From Pseudomonadales bacterium (GTDB lineage Bacteria > Pseudomonadota > Gammaproteobacteria > Pseudomonadales > Azotimanducaceae), in NCBI GenBank assembly GCA_022827905.1, contig JAJEIQ010000076.1, forward strand, positions 62,001 through 126,000: a stretch of 64,000 nucleotides of DNA, in the 5' to 3' direction. This document shows positions 1-8,517 of this stretch, in pieces. Both the position numbers and the translations under genes were made by a program. The notes under the pieces are model-generated. The model was not told the DNA's origin and did not search any database. It saw only the letters and a list, made by a program, of their open reading frames with translations. Position 1 is the stretch's first letter. Each line of letters starts with the position of its first letter.

Positions 1-1
1 G

Positions 2-649
2 ATCATCACGCTGGACCAGCCGGTGGAGGGCTTCCAGGAGATCAACACGGTGTATTTCGAGGACGTGGAGGTGCCCAAGGCCAACCGGCTCGGGGAAGCG
101 GGCAGGGGCTGGACCTGCGCCAAGTACCTGCTGGAGTTTGAGCGCGGCAACGCCTACTCCCCGGCCCTCAAACAGTCCTTGGCTGGCTTGGAGGCGCTGG
201 CTGCCGCCGAGCCTAGCGGCTATGCCGCATCGAGAACGGGCTTGGCCGCATCGGAAAACGCGGGCAATGCGCCACTGATCGACGATGAGGCCTTTGTGAC
301 CCAGCTAAGGGATCTCGAAGTGCAGGTGCTGGCCATGGAATTCGTGGAACTGCGCATACTCGGCGCCCTGTCGGCTGGGCAAAACGTCGGCCCCGAATCC
401 TCCATGCTCAAGACCCGGGGCACCGAGCTGCAGCAGGCGGTCGCCGAATTGGCGCTGGAACTGTGCGGCTACTACGGCTTCCCGCTGGACCAATCCACAC
501 CCCTATCCGAGGATCTTGGACCCGGCTTTGGACCGACGCACGCCAACGGTGCCGCCCAGGCCCACTTCAATACCCGCAAGGTCAGCATCTACGCCGGCAG
601 CAACGAGATTCAGCGCAACATCATGGCCAAGCTGGTGCTCGGCCTGTAG
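2..649 (+). CDS. Acyl-CoA dehydrogenase, C-terminal part (gene cut by window edge)
   Basis: The reading frame is already open at base 2, so the gene begins outside the window; about 215 residues are visible. Acyl-CoA dehydrogenases oxidise acyl-CoA thioesters to enoyl-CoA with FAD and pass electrons to ETF. The visible part has the end of the middle beta-domain (EVPKANRLGEAGRGW) and the C-terminal helical domain. It ends in YAGSNEIQRNIMAK, the form seen in the subfamily that carries GSNEIQ rather than the EGTSEIQ loop of short-chain enzymes. A seven-codon tandem duplication (GYAASRT/GLAASEN) lies at bases 218-259. The substrate cannot be told. The etfBA genes near 12 kb could supply its electron acceptor. 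Confidence 0.88.
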   Translation: MITLDQPVEGFQEINTVYFEDVEVPKANRLGEAGRGWTCAKYLLEFERGNAYSPALKQSLAGLEALAAAEPSGYAASRTGLAASENAGNAPLIDDEAFVTQLRDLEVQVLAMEFVELRILGALSAGQNVGPESSMLKTRGTELQQAVAELALELCGYYGFPLDQSTPLSEDLGPGFGPTHANGAAQAHFNTRKVSIYAGSNEIQRNIMAKLVLGL

Positions 650-664
650 CCGGTTGCCCACACC

Positions 665-1540
665 GTGAATCGCAAGGGGCTCATTCTGGCGGGGGGCGCC
701 GGTACCCGCCTGCATCCGACCACCTTAGGCGTTTGCAAGCAACTCCTGCCGGTGTACGACAAGCCCATGGTCTACTACCCGCTCTGCACGCTGATGCAGG
801 CGGGCATTCGCGACATGCTGCTCATTTCAACGCCCCAGGACATCGGCCGCTTCGAACAGGTGCTTGGCGACGGCGGTCAATGGGGGCTGTCCATCGGCTA
901 CCAAGTGCAGCAAGCACCCAACGGCCTTGCGGAGGCCTTCCTGCTCGGCGAGGCGTTCATCGACGGCGCGCCGTCGGCGCTGGTTCTCGGCGACAACATC
1001 TTCCACGGCGGCGGCTTGGCGGAGCTGCTGCAAAGCGCCTCAAACCGCACTCGCGGCGCCACGGTGTTCGCCTACGCGGTGAGCAACCCCGAAGCCTTCG
1101 GCGTGATTGAGTTCGACGCCGAAGGCCAAGCCGTCTCCATAGAGGAAAAGCCCGCCAAACCGCGAAGCCGCCACGCCGTGACCGGGCTGTACTTCTACGA
1201 TGAACAGGTCGTGGAGGTCGCCAAGTCCATTAAACCCTCGGCCCGAGGCGAACTGGAAATCACTGATGTCAACCTAGCCTACCTCGGCCGGGGAGAGCTG
1301 GAGGTGAAGCGCTTGGCCCGGGGTACCGCCTGGCTGGACACCGGCACCCCGGACGCAATGCTCGAGGCCGCGCATTACATTCAAACGCTGGAAAAGCGGC
1401 AGGGCATGAAGGTGGGCGCTCCGGAGGAGGCGGCTTGGCGGGCGGGCTGGATCGACGATGAGGCACTGGAGCGCTTGGCGCAGCCGCTACGCAAGAGCGG
1501 CTACGGGGAGTATCTCCTACAACTTCTGCAACGACCCTGA
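665..1540 (+). CDS. rmlA: Glucose-1-phosphate thymidylyltransferase (RmlA/RfbA)
   Basis: This 291-residue protein has the length of RmlA, which makes dTDP-glucose from dTTP and glucose 1-phosphate, the first step toward dTDP-rhamnose and related surface sugars. The nucleotide-binding signature GGAGTRLHPTT is at residues 10-20, followed by KQLLPVYDKPMVYYPL and, later, LVLGDNIFHG and the metal-site region TGTPDAMLEA. The start is a GTG 15 bases after the acyl-CoA dehydrogenase stop. No other dTDP-rhamnose gene is adjacent, so rmlBCD must lie elsewhere. It ends two bases from the convergent gmhB-like gene. Confidence 0.93.
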   Translation: MNRKGLILAGGAGTRLHPTTLGVCKQLLPVYDKPMVYYPLCTLMQAGIRDMLLISTPQDIGRFEQVLGDGGQWGLSIGYQVQQAPNGLAEAFLLGEAFIDGAPSALVLGDNIFHGGGLAELLQSASNRTRGATVFAYAVSNPEAFGVIEFDAEGQAVSIEEKPAKPRSRHAVTGLYFYDEQVVEVAKSIKPSARGELEITDVNLAYLGRGELEVKRLARGTAWLDTGTPDAMLEAAHYIQTLEKRQGMKVGAPEEAAWRAGWIDDEALERLAQPLRKSGYGEYLLQLLQRP

Positions 1541-1542
1541 AC

Positions 1543-2085
1543 CTAAAGAAGCTGCACTGCGTCCGCCAAGCTTGCCGCCACCGCCGAAGCCGGCGCGGAA
1601 GGGGCTGAATCGGCCCCCGGAGCAATCAACAGGGTGTTGAGGCCCGCTGCGGCGCCTGCCTCGATGTCGCGAGGCGAATCGCCGATAAGCCAAGATCCAC
1701 TGAAGTCCACATCGAGTGCGAGGTGCCGAATCGCTTGGTGAATCAAGCCCGGCCGGGGCTTGCGGCAGTCGCAGCCATCGCTCGCCAAGTGGGGACAGAA
1801 GAACACGCCATCGAGGGCTGCGCCATGCCGTGCACAGCAGGCGCACAGATTGCGGTGAATGGCCTCAAGCGCAGCGATGTCCACTATGCCCTTGCCGACC
1901 CCTTGCTGGTTGGTGACGACCACCAATCGATAGCCCTTGCCCTTGAGGGCGCGCAGGGCGTCGAGAGCGCCATCAATGAAGTGGAATTGCTCCCAAGCCG
2001 CCACGTAGCCGCTGCCCCCGGGGGGCTCGTTGATCACACCATCGCGATCCAGGAAGGCCACCTTGTCCCGCCGATTGATGCGCAT
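1543..2085 (-). CDS. gmhB: D-glycero-D-manno-heptose-1,7-bisphosphate 7-phosphatase-like HAD phosphatase
   Basis: This 180-residue HAD-superfamily phosphatase is predicted to remove the 7-phosphate from heptose bisphosphate in ADP-heptose synthesis for the lipopolysaccharide core. It shows the nucleophile motif FLDRDGVIN near residue 11, VVVTNQQGVGKG, the GmhB-type zinc loop CPHLASDGCDCRKP, and the acidic motif GDSPRDIEAG. The zinc loop separates GmhB from ordinary HAD phosphatases. It is the last minus-strand gene after the type II secretion genes, 36 bases beyond gspM, in a short AT-rich spacer. Whether it is cotranscribed with gsp is unclear. Confidence 0.87.
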   Translation of the reverse strand: MRINRRDKVAFLDRDGVINEPPGGSGYVAAWEQFHFIDGALDALRALKGKGYRLVVVTNQQGVGKGIVDIAALEAIHRNLCACCARHGAALDGVFFCPHLASDGCDCRKPRPGLIHQAIRHLALDVDFSGSWLIGDSPRDIEAGAAAGLNTLLIAPGADSAPSAPASAVAASLADAVQLL

Positions 2086-2121
2086 AATGTGTATTATGTT
2101 AAATTATTGCCGCAGGAGTGC

Positions 2122-2658
2122 TCATGGGGTCGCGTTAAGCCGTAGCTGGGCGTTGACGAAGCCGGGTGCGCGATGGGCATCCAAGGATGCCTGCACCACC
2201 CCGACCCCGTTGTCCTCTTCGAGCTTGTTGAGCCAGGCGACCACTTGATCGAAGGACTGCTGTTCCAAGGATACGGATACCGCGCCGCCGCTCTCCGGCT
2301 GCAGCCTGGCCAAGCGGATCCCCGCAGTCTCGGCTGCCTGAGTGATGACCGGCAGGATCGAGCGGGTGCGATCGTCGGTGCTCTGGCTGGCGCCCCTTGC
2401 GGCGGCGCGGGCTCGCTCCTCATTGACGCTCACCCATTCGAGGAGCCGCTGGGCGTTGGCGAGCCGCCGCGACTCGCGATCCTGCCAGTCCACCAGCGGT
2501 TGCCAGACCGCAAGCCATGCCAAGGTGGCGGCAGCCGCAACAGCCACCATCGCGTAAACAAGCCGTTCATGGGTTGCCTTGGCGCGCCACCAGCGGCCTG
2601 CTGAGGACTCCCGCCAAGTTGAGGAACCTCGCCAAAGGTTGATGGTAAACGCGCGCAT
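2122..2658 (-). CDS. gspM: Type II secretion inner-membrane protein GspM
   Basis: This 178-residue bitopic protein of the inner-membrane platform would bind GspL and help link it to the rest of the machine. A cytoplasmic N-terminus of about 30 residues precedes one membrane segment (roughly residues 36-52, AMVAVAAAATLAWLAVW). A coiled-coil stretch follows, then a ferredoxin-like periplasmic domain. The size and this arrangement, and the position after gspL as last gsp gene, support the call; GspM proteins share little sequence. The stop is at 2122-2124. Confidence 0.86.
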   Translation of the reverse strand: MRAFTINLWRGSSTWRESSAGRWWRAKATHERLVYAMVAVAAAATLAWLAVWQPLVDWQDRESRRLANAQRLLEWVSVNEERARAAARGASQSTDDRTRSILPVITQAAETAGIRLARLQPESGGAVSVSLEQQSFDQVVAWLNKLEEDNGVGVVQASLDAHRAPGFVNAQLRLNATP

Positions 2659-2669
2659 ACCGTCCCCTT

Positions 2670-3923
2670 CTAGAAGCCGCTCAGTCGAAAGCGGGCGCTG
2701 ACGCCGCCCTCAACCTGTTCGGCGGAGCTGATTTCAGCCTCGAGGCCGCGTTGCGCAATGGCCTCCAGCACCTGGTCGGCATCCGCATAGCGCCGCACGA
2801 TCAATTCAGCCTGGAACTCACCGCGTCCTTGATTGTAGTCGATGCTGGCCACCGACATGGAGGGTTTGACGACGCTCGCCAAGTGCCCAAGAAGGTGGAC
2901 TAAAGAGGCTTCGGGAGCGCCGCCTCCCGCGTTCTCGCCCAGCCGAGCGTTCAGGCGGCGGCGCAGGCTCTGGGCGGTGACGCTCCGGTCTTGGGGGTAG
3001 ATGTCTTGATACAGTGCCAAGGCGCTGCCCTCCAACGCATCCGCCTGCCGGGAGGACCACCAACCCTCAGCGGCCATGGCGCCCAAGACGGTCAGCAGCC
3101 AAATTCCCGCCAAGGTGGCCAAGCTGCGCCACTTCGAATGGCCTGGCCGCACCGACGGTTCCGAACGATAGTCGCCCTGCAGTAGATTGATGACGGCGCC
3201 GCGCTGCGGCCAGCGCTCGGCGAGATACTCAAGGGCGCCCTGCTCCTGGCCGCCGAGCGCAGCGGCGGACACTTCCTCCACCTCGCCATCGAACTGGCTG
3301 CGCTCCAGTTCGCTTAAAGGCCCGTTGAGCAACCGAACCCGCTCGCCATCCATGGCGCCTAGGGCCATCAGCAGGTTGCCCCGCTCCAAGGTGGCTGCTT
3401 CCCGGGCGGACCGCATCAGCACCGCATCGCCATCGAACAGCAGGCTTACCAAGCCCGGCTCATCCGGCATGAGCTCCGATTCGGCAACCAAGCTGTTCAG
3501 GGTGATGCCGGCCGCGGCGAGGCTGGCGAGCCAACCGTCCATCAGCGGCTTGGCGATCACGCTGCACCGCACCGGATTGCCGGCGCGGATTGCGCCGTGG
3601 GCGATGTGCAAATTCTCAAGCTCCGCCGCAGTGAACTCCTCGACCACGAAGGGCAGCGCTTGGCGAAGCTGGCTTGCCCGGCGCCCGGGCACGTCGCATT
3701 GCAAGCTCAAGACCTGCTCGTTGGACACCAGCCCCACCACCTCGGCCTCGTCGCCTGCCGAAGTCTCGGCGGCCACGCATTCCAGCACCGCATTGCAGTC
3801 GCTGACACCTCGGCCTTGGCGGTGCCCTTGGGCATCGACAGCCAGCCACTGGCAATCAAGCTGCCAGCCGTCGTCTAGCCGGACGGCTGGGTATTGCAGG
3901 CGAATGAATAGGGTGCTGGGCAT
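2670..3923 (-). CDS. gspL: Type II secretion platform protein GspL
   Basis: This 417-residue protein has the layout of GspL: a cytoplasmic actin-like domain (about residues 1-250) that recruits the GspE ATPase, a single membrane segment around residues 270-288 (LATLAGIWLLTVLGAMAA), and a periplasmic ferredoxin-like domain that pairs with GspM. The motif LRQALPFVVEE, at about residues 87-97, is typical of the GspL cytoplasmic domain. It lies 11 bases upstream of gspM and 9 bases after gspK, consistent with a single operon. Confidence 0.92.
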   Translation of the reverse strand: MPSTLFIRLQYPAVRLDDGWQLDCQWLAVDAQGHRQGRGVSDCNAVLECVAAETSAGDEAEVVGLVSNEQVLSLQCDVPGRRASQLRQALPFVVEEFTAAELENLHIAHGAIRAGNPVRCSVIAKPLMDGWLASLAAAGITLNSLVAESELMPDEPGLVSLLFDGDAVLMRSAREAATLERGNLLMALGAMDGERVRLLNGPLSELERSQFDGEVEEVSAAALGGQEQGALEYLAERWPQRGAVINLLQGDYRSEPSVRPGHSKWRSLATLAGIWLLTVLGAMAAEGWWSSRQADALEGSALALYQDIYPQDRSVTAQSLRRRLNARLGENAGGGAPEASLVHLLGHLASVVKPSMSVASIDYNQGRGEFQAELIVRRYADADQVLEAIAQRGLEAEISSAEQVEGGVSARFRLSGF

Positions 3924-3932
3924 TGGCGGCGT

Positions 3933-4889
3933 TCAGGCGTTCTCGATCTCAACAACGAAGCGTGAGCGGAAGTCCCGGCCCAGATCCCTGGAGATCAACG
4001 TGATAGCGCTGCTGTTGGGATCCCGGCGGAGCACCGATGTTAGCATGGCGGTGCCCCCCCCCACTTCCACCCGCACCTGCACTTCGAAGTACTCGCTAGT
4101 CACCCCAAGGTGTTGTCCCAAGGTCTCGAATCCGGTGATCGCCTGCGTGAACTCCACAAGGCTTTTGAAGGCGCGGGGCATCTCGGTGAACATCCTGATT
4201 TCGGGTTCGTGGAGTTCCGGCGCTAGGGCAGCCAAGACGTGGCTGCTGGCGGTGTTGACGTTGAGCTTCAGGGCGTTGACGGGCAGGACGCAAACATGGG
4301 GCCGCAATAGCTCCATGTGTTCCGCCGTCATGCTTCGCATCAGCCGCAGTTCGGAGACGTGGGCGAGCCGCTGGCCCGAGGTGCGGTAGCCCGGCTGCAA
4401 GCCTAGGTAGTCGTAGTCCTCCGCTCCGAACTCCTGCACGGTTTGGTCCGCATCGATCCAGTCCCGGGTCTCATCGGCAACCGGCTCAGGGATGTCGAGA
4501 TTGCGCAGCAGGTTCTTGAATTGATCCACATAGGGGCCAACATCCTCGCCGGACAGCGCGTTGAGGTTGAAGCAGCCGTTCAGGTCCCGCGCCTGAATTT
4601 CAATAAATCCCTGCTCATCCAGCTCAAAAGGAGGAAACACCTGTGCCCAGCTTTCCTGGAGGTTGTCCATTTCCGGCCCAGTCTCCGTCAGGTCCTCGTA
4701 GAGCACTTGACGGGCCAAGGCCTCGCCGCCCAGCGCATAGGCCAGGGCTTGATCGAAGCCGAGAGCGTTTTGGCTTTGGGCCAGGCTGGTGGCGTGGCGT
4801 GACACCAAGTGATAGACCACGGCGGTGAGCACCGCCACCACGAGCAGGACGCTGATCAGAGCGACGCCTTGGGTGCGCTGGGCCTTCAT
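3933..4889 (-). CDS. gspK: Type II secretion minor pseudopilin GspK
   Basis: GspK is the large minor pseudopilin of the tip complex with GspI and GspJ. The 318-residue product starts with a short positively charged leader and the hydrophobic segment GVALISVLLVVAVLTAVVYH. It continues with the GspK alpha-domain containing FNLNALSG and DWIDADQ and later a helix-hairpin-helix-like region (LNVNTAS). The prepilin glycine is in GVALISV and, as usual for GspK, the +5 glutamate is absent. The start codon overlaps the gspJ stop as ATGA, so the two are translationally coupled. Confidence 0.93.
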   Translation of the reverse strand: MKAQRTQGVALISVLLVVAVLTAVVYHLVSRHATSLAQSQNALGFDQALAYALGGEALARQVLYEDLTETGPEMDNLQESWAQVFPPFELDEQGFIEIQARDLNGCFNLNALSGEDVGPYVDQFKNLLRNLDIPEPVADETRDWIDADQTVQEFGAEDYDYLGLQPGYRTSGQRLAHVSELRLMRSMTAEHMELLRPHVCVLPVNALKLNVNTASSHVLAALAPELHEPEIRMFTEMPRAFKSLVEFTQAITGFETLGQHLGVTSEYFEVQVRVEVGGGTAMLTSVLRRDPNSSAITLISRDLGRDFRSRFVVEIENA

Positions 4890-5674
4890 GGCCCCTCCTC
4901 CCCTGCTCCTTCGCCTTCTTCCTTGCCTTGCGCGTCCCCTTCACCCTCGACTTCACTGTCCAATTCCTCTTCGCCATCCTCTTCACCTTCCTCTCCGTCC
5001 CCCTCCTCTTCTGCCGTTGACCGGTCGCCCAGCATGGGCAGCGGAGTGCCAGGGCCCCCGGCCACCGGCCAGATGCGTTCAACGATGCCAAACGGCTCGA
5101 ATTCAATGCGCATGATGATGGCGGTCAAGGGAACATCGATCGGGTCGTCTTCGGCTTCCTTCCTCGGCCAGAAGCCATGCTCGCCGCCGCCGGCGTCCAA
5201 GGCGAAGAACTCGACCTGGTCCACGTCGCTGAGCAGGCGCTGCACGACGGGTTCGGAATTCTGGGCCCGGTCGAGCACGTTCCACCAAGCTCGAAGGAGG
5301 TCGCCGTCGTGCAGGCGGTAGGCCACCCGCTGGAGCTCCGCGCGGCGGGAATTCAAGGGATTGCGCCAGCCGGTGCGGGAGAACTCCATCATGCCATCGG
5401 CACCGATCATGACCGGCTCGAGGGAGTCGCCAAAGAGGTCGCGCACGGGCCGGTCGCTGATCTGCACCAGATCGCGCTTGAGAACGAGCATGGCGCGTTG
5501 CACATCGGCCAGGCGCGCCGACCGTTCGTTAAGCACCTCGTGGTTGGTCAATGTGCGGGACATCAGTTGAGCCGACATCAGGCCAACGACGGCAAACACG
5601 GCCAGCGCCACCAGAACCTCCACTAGGGTGAACCCGCCGGCCGGCATTCCGGATCCGCAGGGGCGTGTTGACAC
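4886..5674 (-). CDS. gspJ: Type II secretion minor pseudopilin GspJ with acidic C-terminal tail
   Basis: GspJ is a minor pseudopilin of the pseudopilus tip. The prepilin peptidase site is GGFTLVEVLVALAVF near residue 14, with Glu at +5 of the mature form. The globular domain runs to about residue 215. An unusual tail of 46 residues (217-262) follows, in which 23 are Glu or Asp and most others are Gly. The predicted start is a GTG that overlaps the gspI stop by one base; an ATG nine codons later would still leave a leader. The 3' end overlaps gspK by four bases. Confidence 0.92.
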   Translation of the reverse strand: MSTRPCGSGMPAGGFTLVEVLVALAVFAVVGLMSAQLMSRTLTNHEVLNERSARLADVQRAMLVLKRDLVQISDRPVRDLFGDSLEPVMIGADGMMEFSRTGWRNPLNSRRAELQRVAYRLHDGDLLRAWWNVLDRAQNSEPVVQRLLSDVDQVEFFALDAGGGEHGFWPRKEAEDDPIDVPLTAIIMRIEFEPFGIVERIWPVAGGPGTPLPMLGDRSTAEEEGDGEEGEEDGEEELDSEVEGEGDAQGKEEGEGAGEEGP

Positions 5675-6105
5675 TAGCGCCGCCCCACAAAGCCGACCAA
5701 GCGGCCGAGCGGTCCAACCTCCTGATTGTCAACCAACTCGCTGACTTCGATCTCCACCCGCCAGAACGATGGCTGGCCGGTTTCGGATATGGATTGCCGC
5801 ACCCGCCAGCGGCGGCGGGAAAGCACCACGGTTTCGGATTGCCGACCCACTTCCAACGGCGCATCGGCGTCCCATCCGGCGAGTTGGGCTCGCACCAAGT
5901 GGTTCTCAGCCACCCAATGGGCGGCGGTGCGGCGTTCCAATGACCAAGTTTGAAAGGCAACGTTGCCCAAGGCCGATGACAGCGCCAGGCCCGTGACCGC
6001 CAGCACCACCAGCGCGATGAGGATTTCGATCAGGGTAAAGCCGTGCACCGCTGGGCCGCTTCGAAAAGTGACGTTGCCCCGCCCGGAAGTGACCTGCCGG
6101 TTCAT
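5674..6105 (-). CDS. gspI: Type II secretion minor pseudopilin GspI
   Basis: This is a 143-residue minor pseudopilin with the cleavage site HGFTLIEILIALVVLAV at residues 21-37. The frame stays open upstream to 6183, but I start it at 6105 because that ATG overlaps the gspH stop as ATGA and gives a normal 22-residue leader. The typical GspI features GNVAFQTWSLERR and AHWVAENHLVRAQL are present. GspI forms a ternary tip complex with GspJ and GspK, whose genes follow directly. Confidence 0.92.
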   Translation of the reverse strand: MNRQVTSGRGNVTFRSGPAVHGFTLIEILIALVVLAVTGLALSSALGNVAFQTWSLERRTAAHWVAENHLVRAQLAGWDADAPLEVGRQSETVVLSRRRWRVRQSISETGQPSFWRVEIEVSELVDNQEVGPLGRLVGFVGRR

Positions 6106-6728
6106 CGAATCCCAAGGCCAGTGAACAGGTGCGCCAAATCGTCCCGCCCCCCACGGGCGTTGCGGCGCCCTCTGCTGGCCCACCGGACATCCTCGCGCTC
6201 AACGGTGACCGCCGCCAAGCCGTCGCTGTGCAGCACCCACGGAATCGTGTCCCAGTCGGGCTGCAAAACCCAAGTGAAGGGGGTAACCTCGCCGCTGGAG
6301 AACAGCACGATGTCGGGGAGGTCCTCCTCCTCGTCCTCCGGGGTGCTGAACTGGCCAAGGTCGAAACCCTCAACCTCCACGTCGAACTCGATGCGGGGCG
6401 CCTCCTTGGCGGCTTGGAAGGGGCGTTGGGTTTGCGTGGTCCAAGTGCCCAACTGCGGGTCGAACTCACTGAAGCGATAGCCGTTGTCCTGCACATGCAC
6501 ACCCCACTCCCGATTGCGCTGCAAGGCGTTTTGACGGGCCATTTCCAGACGCGTTTGGATGCCTTCGGCCAAGGCGCGCAGGCGCCGTTCCTCGTCCGCG
6601 CCGGTGAAGCTGACCATGACGGTGCCCGCCAACACGGCGAAGATGGCGATGACCACCAGCAGTTCAAGTAATGTGAAACCCCTGCCCCGCCGCCTTGTCT
6701 GGATTGGTTGCCGGCTCATTTTGTTCAA
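6102..6728 (-). CDS. gspH: Type II secretion minor pseudopilin GspH
   Basis: This 208-residue pseudopilin has an Arg-rich leader (QTRRRGRG) followed by GFTLLELLVVIAIFAVLAG, the prepilin peptidase site with Glu at +5. The GspH/FimT-type domain follows (LAEGIQTRLEMARQNALQR, REWGVHVQDNGYRF). It has a central acidic stretch (STPEDEEEDLPD), a milder version of what is seen in GspJ. GspH connects the minor pseudopilin tip to the GspG shaft. It sits between gspG, 37 bases upstream, and gspI, overlapping by four bases. Confidence 0.92.
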   Translation of the reverse strand: MNKMSRQPIQTRRRGRGFTLLELLVVIAIFAVLAGTVMVSFTGADEERRLRALAEGIQTRLEMARQNALQRNREWGVHVQDNGYRFSEFDPQLGTWTTQTQRPFQAAKEAPRIEFDVEVEGFDLGQFSTPEDEEEDLPDIVLFSSGEVTPFTWVLQPDWDTIPWVLHSDGLAAVTVEREDVRWASRGRRNARGGRDDLAHLFTGLGIR

Positions 6729-6765
6729 CGAGGTTAGATAGTTGGGACCGTTTCCTTAAGTCAAT

Positions 6766-7242
6766 TCAAATGTCCTTAAGGTAGATGTCTGCACCGGTGC
6801 CCTCGCCGCCTTCGGCACCGTCCGAGCCTAGGGAAAAGAGGGTTACCTCAGAGTCGCGCTGTTCGTACATGTAGGGGGAACCCCAAGGATCGGTCGGCAG
6901 CGTCTTGATGTAGCCGTCCGGGTTCCAGTTCTTCGGTTCCGGGAAGCCGGACGGCGGGTTGACCAAAGCATCGAGGCCCTGGTCGGTGGAGGGATACTGG
7001 AAGTTGTCCAACCGGTACATGTCGAGCGCCGCGCTTAGGGCGCGCAAGTCCGTCTGCGCCGCCGTGATGCGGGCTTGGTCCGGACGGGAGAGCAGGTTGG
7101 GCACGATGACTGCGCCCAGAATGCCGATGATGACCACCACCACGAGAATCTCGATCAGGGTGAAGCCGCTTGCCCGGCTGCCCCGAGAGGCGGAGCAAGG
7201 GCAGCGGCAAGGATCAAAAGGGAATGTCGATTGAGTGTCCAT
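6766..7242 (-). CDS. gspG: Type II secretion major pseudopilin GspG
   Basis: GspG is the main subunit of the pseudopilus. The 158-residue precursor has the motif SGFTLIEILVVVVIIGILGA and then VPNLLSRPDQARITAAQTDL. The C-terminal region GSDGAEGGEGTGADIYLKD matches the calcium-binding loop of major pseudopilins. The conserved DPWGSPYMYEQ is also present. The leader is long for GspG (about 26 residues) and contains two cysteines; a later in-frame start is not available as ATG. The gene lies 9 bases after gspF. Confidence 0.95.
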   Translation of the reverse strand: MDTQSTFPFDPCRCPCSASRGSRASGFTLIEILVVVVIIGILGAVIVPNLLSRPDQARITAAQTDLRALSAALDMYRLDNFQYPSTDQGLDALVNPPSGFPEPKNWNPDGYIKTLPTDPWGSPYMYEQRDSEVTLFSLGSDGAEGGEGTGADIYLKDI

Positions 7243-7251
7243 ATGCCAAGT

Positions 7252-8475
7252 TTACACAAGCTGGTTCATGTTCAGGATAGGCAAGAGGATGGCCATGACG
7301 ATGAACATCACCATGCCGCCCATCAGGAGCAGCATGAGCGGCTGAAACAAGGCCACCAGCGCCCCGACGATGCGTTCCACTTCCGCCTGTTGGTGCGCGG
7401 CCACCCGCTCCAGCATGGCGTCGAGCTCCCCGGACGCCTCGCCGCTGGCGACCATGTGCAGCAACATGGGCGGAAAGTGGCCTACTTGCTCCAAGCCGGC
7501 GCGGAGGCTCGCGCCCTCCCGCACCCGTTGGGTGGCGTCCTGCAGCCGTTGCTGCAGCCACGTGTTCGCCACCACCTCGCTGGCGATGCCCATGGCATCC
7601 ACCAAGGGAACGCCGCTGGCGTTGAGGATGCTCAAGGTGTTGGCGTAGCGCGCCGCGTTGCTGGCCCGAACGATGCGGCTGAACAACGGCGCATTGAGCT
7701 TTTGCCGATCCCAAGCCAGCCGCAAGCCCGGCAGGCGCAGCAGCCTTTCCAGCCCCAGGGCCAGCGCCGCCGCCGACAGCAGCAGCGTCCACCACCAATC
7801 CTGGAGGAAGGCGGAAGCGCCAATTAGGAATTGGGTCACCGGCGGCAGTTCCCGTCCCATGTTGTCCAGCACCCGAACCATGTCCGGCACCACGAAGACC
7901 ATCAAGGCGCCGACGATGGCCAACGCCAGCCCCAGCAGCACCACCGGATAGAGCAGCGCCATCTGCACGTTGCGAAAAGCCTCGAATTGCCGTTCGCTGT
8001 AGTCCGCCAAATTCTCCAGCACCCGGCCGAGATGTCCGGACCGCTCGCCAGCCGCCACCGTGGAGCGGTACAGGGCGTTGAAGCTGCCGGGGTGCTCGGC
8101 CAAAGCGGAAGCCAGCGATTGGCCCTCCAAGACCCGGCTGCGTATGCCCATGACCAAGGCGGCTGACTGCTGCTTGTCGGATTGCTTCGCCACGGCGTCC
8201 AAGGCCTCCTCAACGGGCAGGCCGGCGCCGATCAAGGTCGCCAACTGGCGGGTCACCAAAACGCGTTCCAAGCCGCTCAAACGGTTGCGCAAGGGCATGA
8301 ACGAAACCTGCCGCGTTCCTCCGGTGCCGCGGCGGTTCGAAGCGGTTTCCACCGCCAACGGCGCCAAGCCCTGGTCACGCAGCAGTTGCCGGACTTGGCG
8401 CACGCTGTCCGCTTCCAGCACACCCTTGCGGCGGCGCCCGCCCGCTTCAAGCGCGGTGTACTCAAACGCGGCCAT
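7252..8475 (-). CDS. gspF: Type II secretion inner-membrane platform protein GspF
   Basis: This 407-residue polytopic protein is the integral core of the assembly platform and contacts GspE and GspL. It has the two T2SSF repeats expected, the first near residues 70-195 (FMPLRNRLSGLERVLVTRQL) and the second near 273-395. Three hydrophobic segments are visible at about residues 171-195, 220-237 and 376-398. The family motif GERSGHLGRVLENLADY and its copy ASGEASGELDAMLERVA are clear. It follows gspE after 42 bases. Confidence 0.95.
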   Translation of the reverse strand: MAAFEYTALEAGGRRRKGVLEADSVRQVRQLLRDQGLAPLAVETASNRRGTGGTRQVSFMPLRNRLSGLERVLVTRQLATLIGAGLPVEEALDAVAKQSDKQQSAALVMGIRSRVLEGQSLASALAEHPGSFNALYRSTVAAGERSGHLGRVLENLADYSERQFEAFRNVQMALLYPVVLLGLALAIVGALMVFVVPDMVRVLDNMGRELPPVTQFLIGASAFLQDWWWTLLLSAAALALGLERLLRLPGLRLAWDRQKLNAPLFSRIVRASNAARYANTLSILNASGVPLVDAMGIASEVVANTWLQQRLQDATQRVREGASLRAGLEQVGHFPPMLLHMVASGEASGELDAMLERVAAHQQAEVERIVGALVALFQPLMLLLMGGMVMFIVMAILLPILNMNQLV

Positions 8476-8517
8476 GATGGCTTGCGTCCGCCGTCCGATG
8501 GGGTTGGGGACGGCGCA

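Noticed and set aside
3187..4389. Plus-strand open frame of about 400 codons over gspL and gspK
   Set aside because: Very Ser/Arg-rich product without motifs, opposite two recognised gsp genes.
4890..5030. Pyrimidine-rich simple repeat taken as a possible regulatory tract
   Set aside because: It is the complement of the Glu/Gly codons of the GspJ tail and is in frame throughout.
6750..6785. CTTAAGG repeats between gspG and gspH as a terminator
   Set aside because: The copies are direct and short, one being inside the gspG coding end; no stable stem with a T-run forms.
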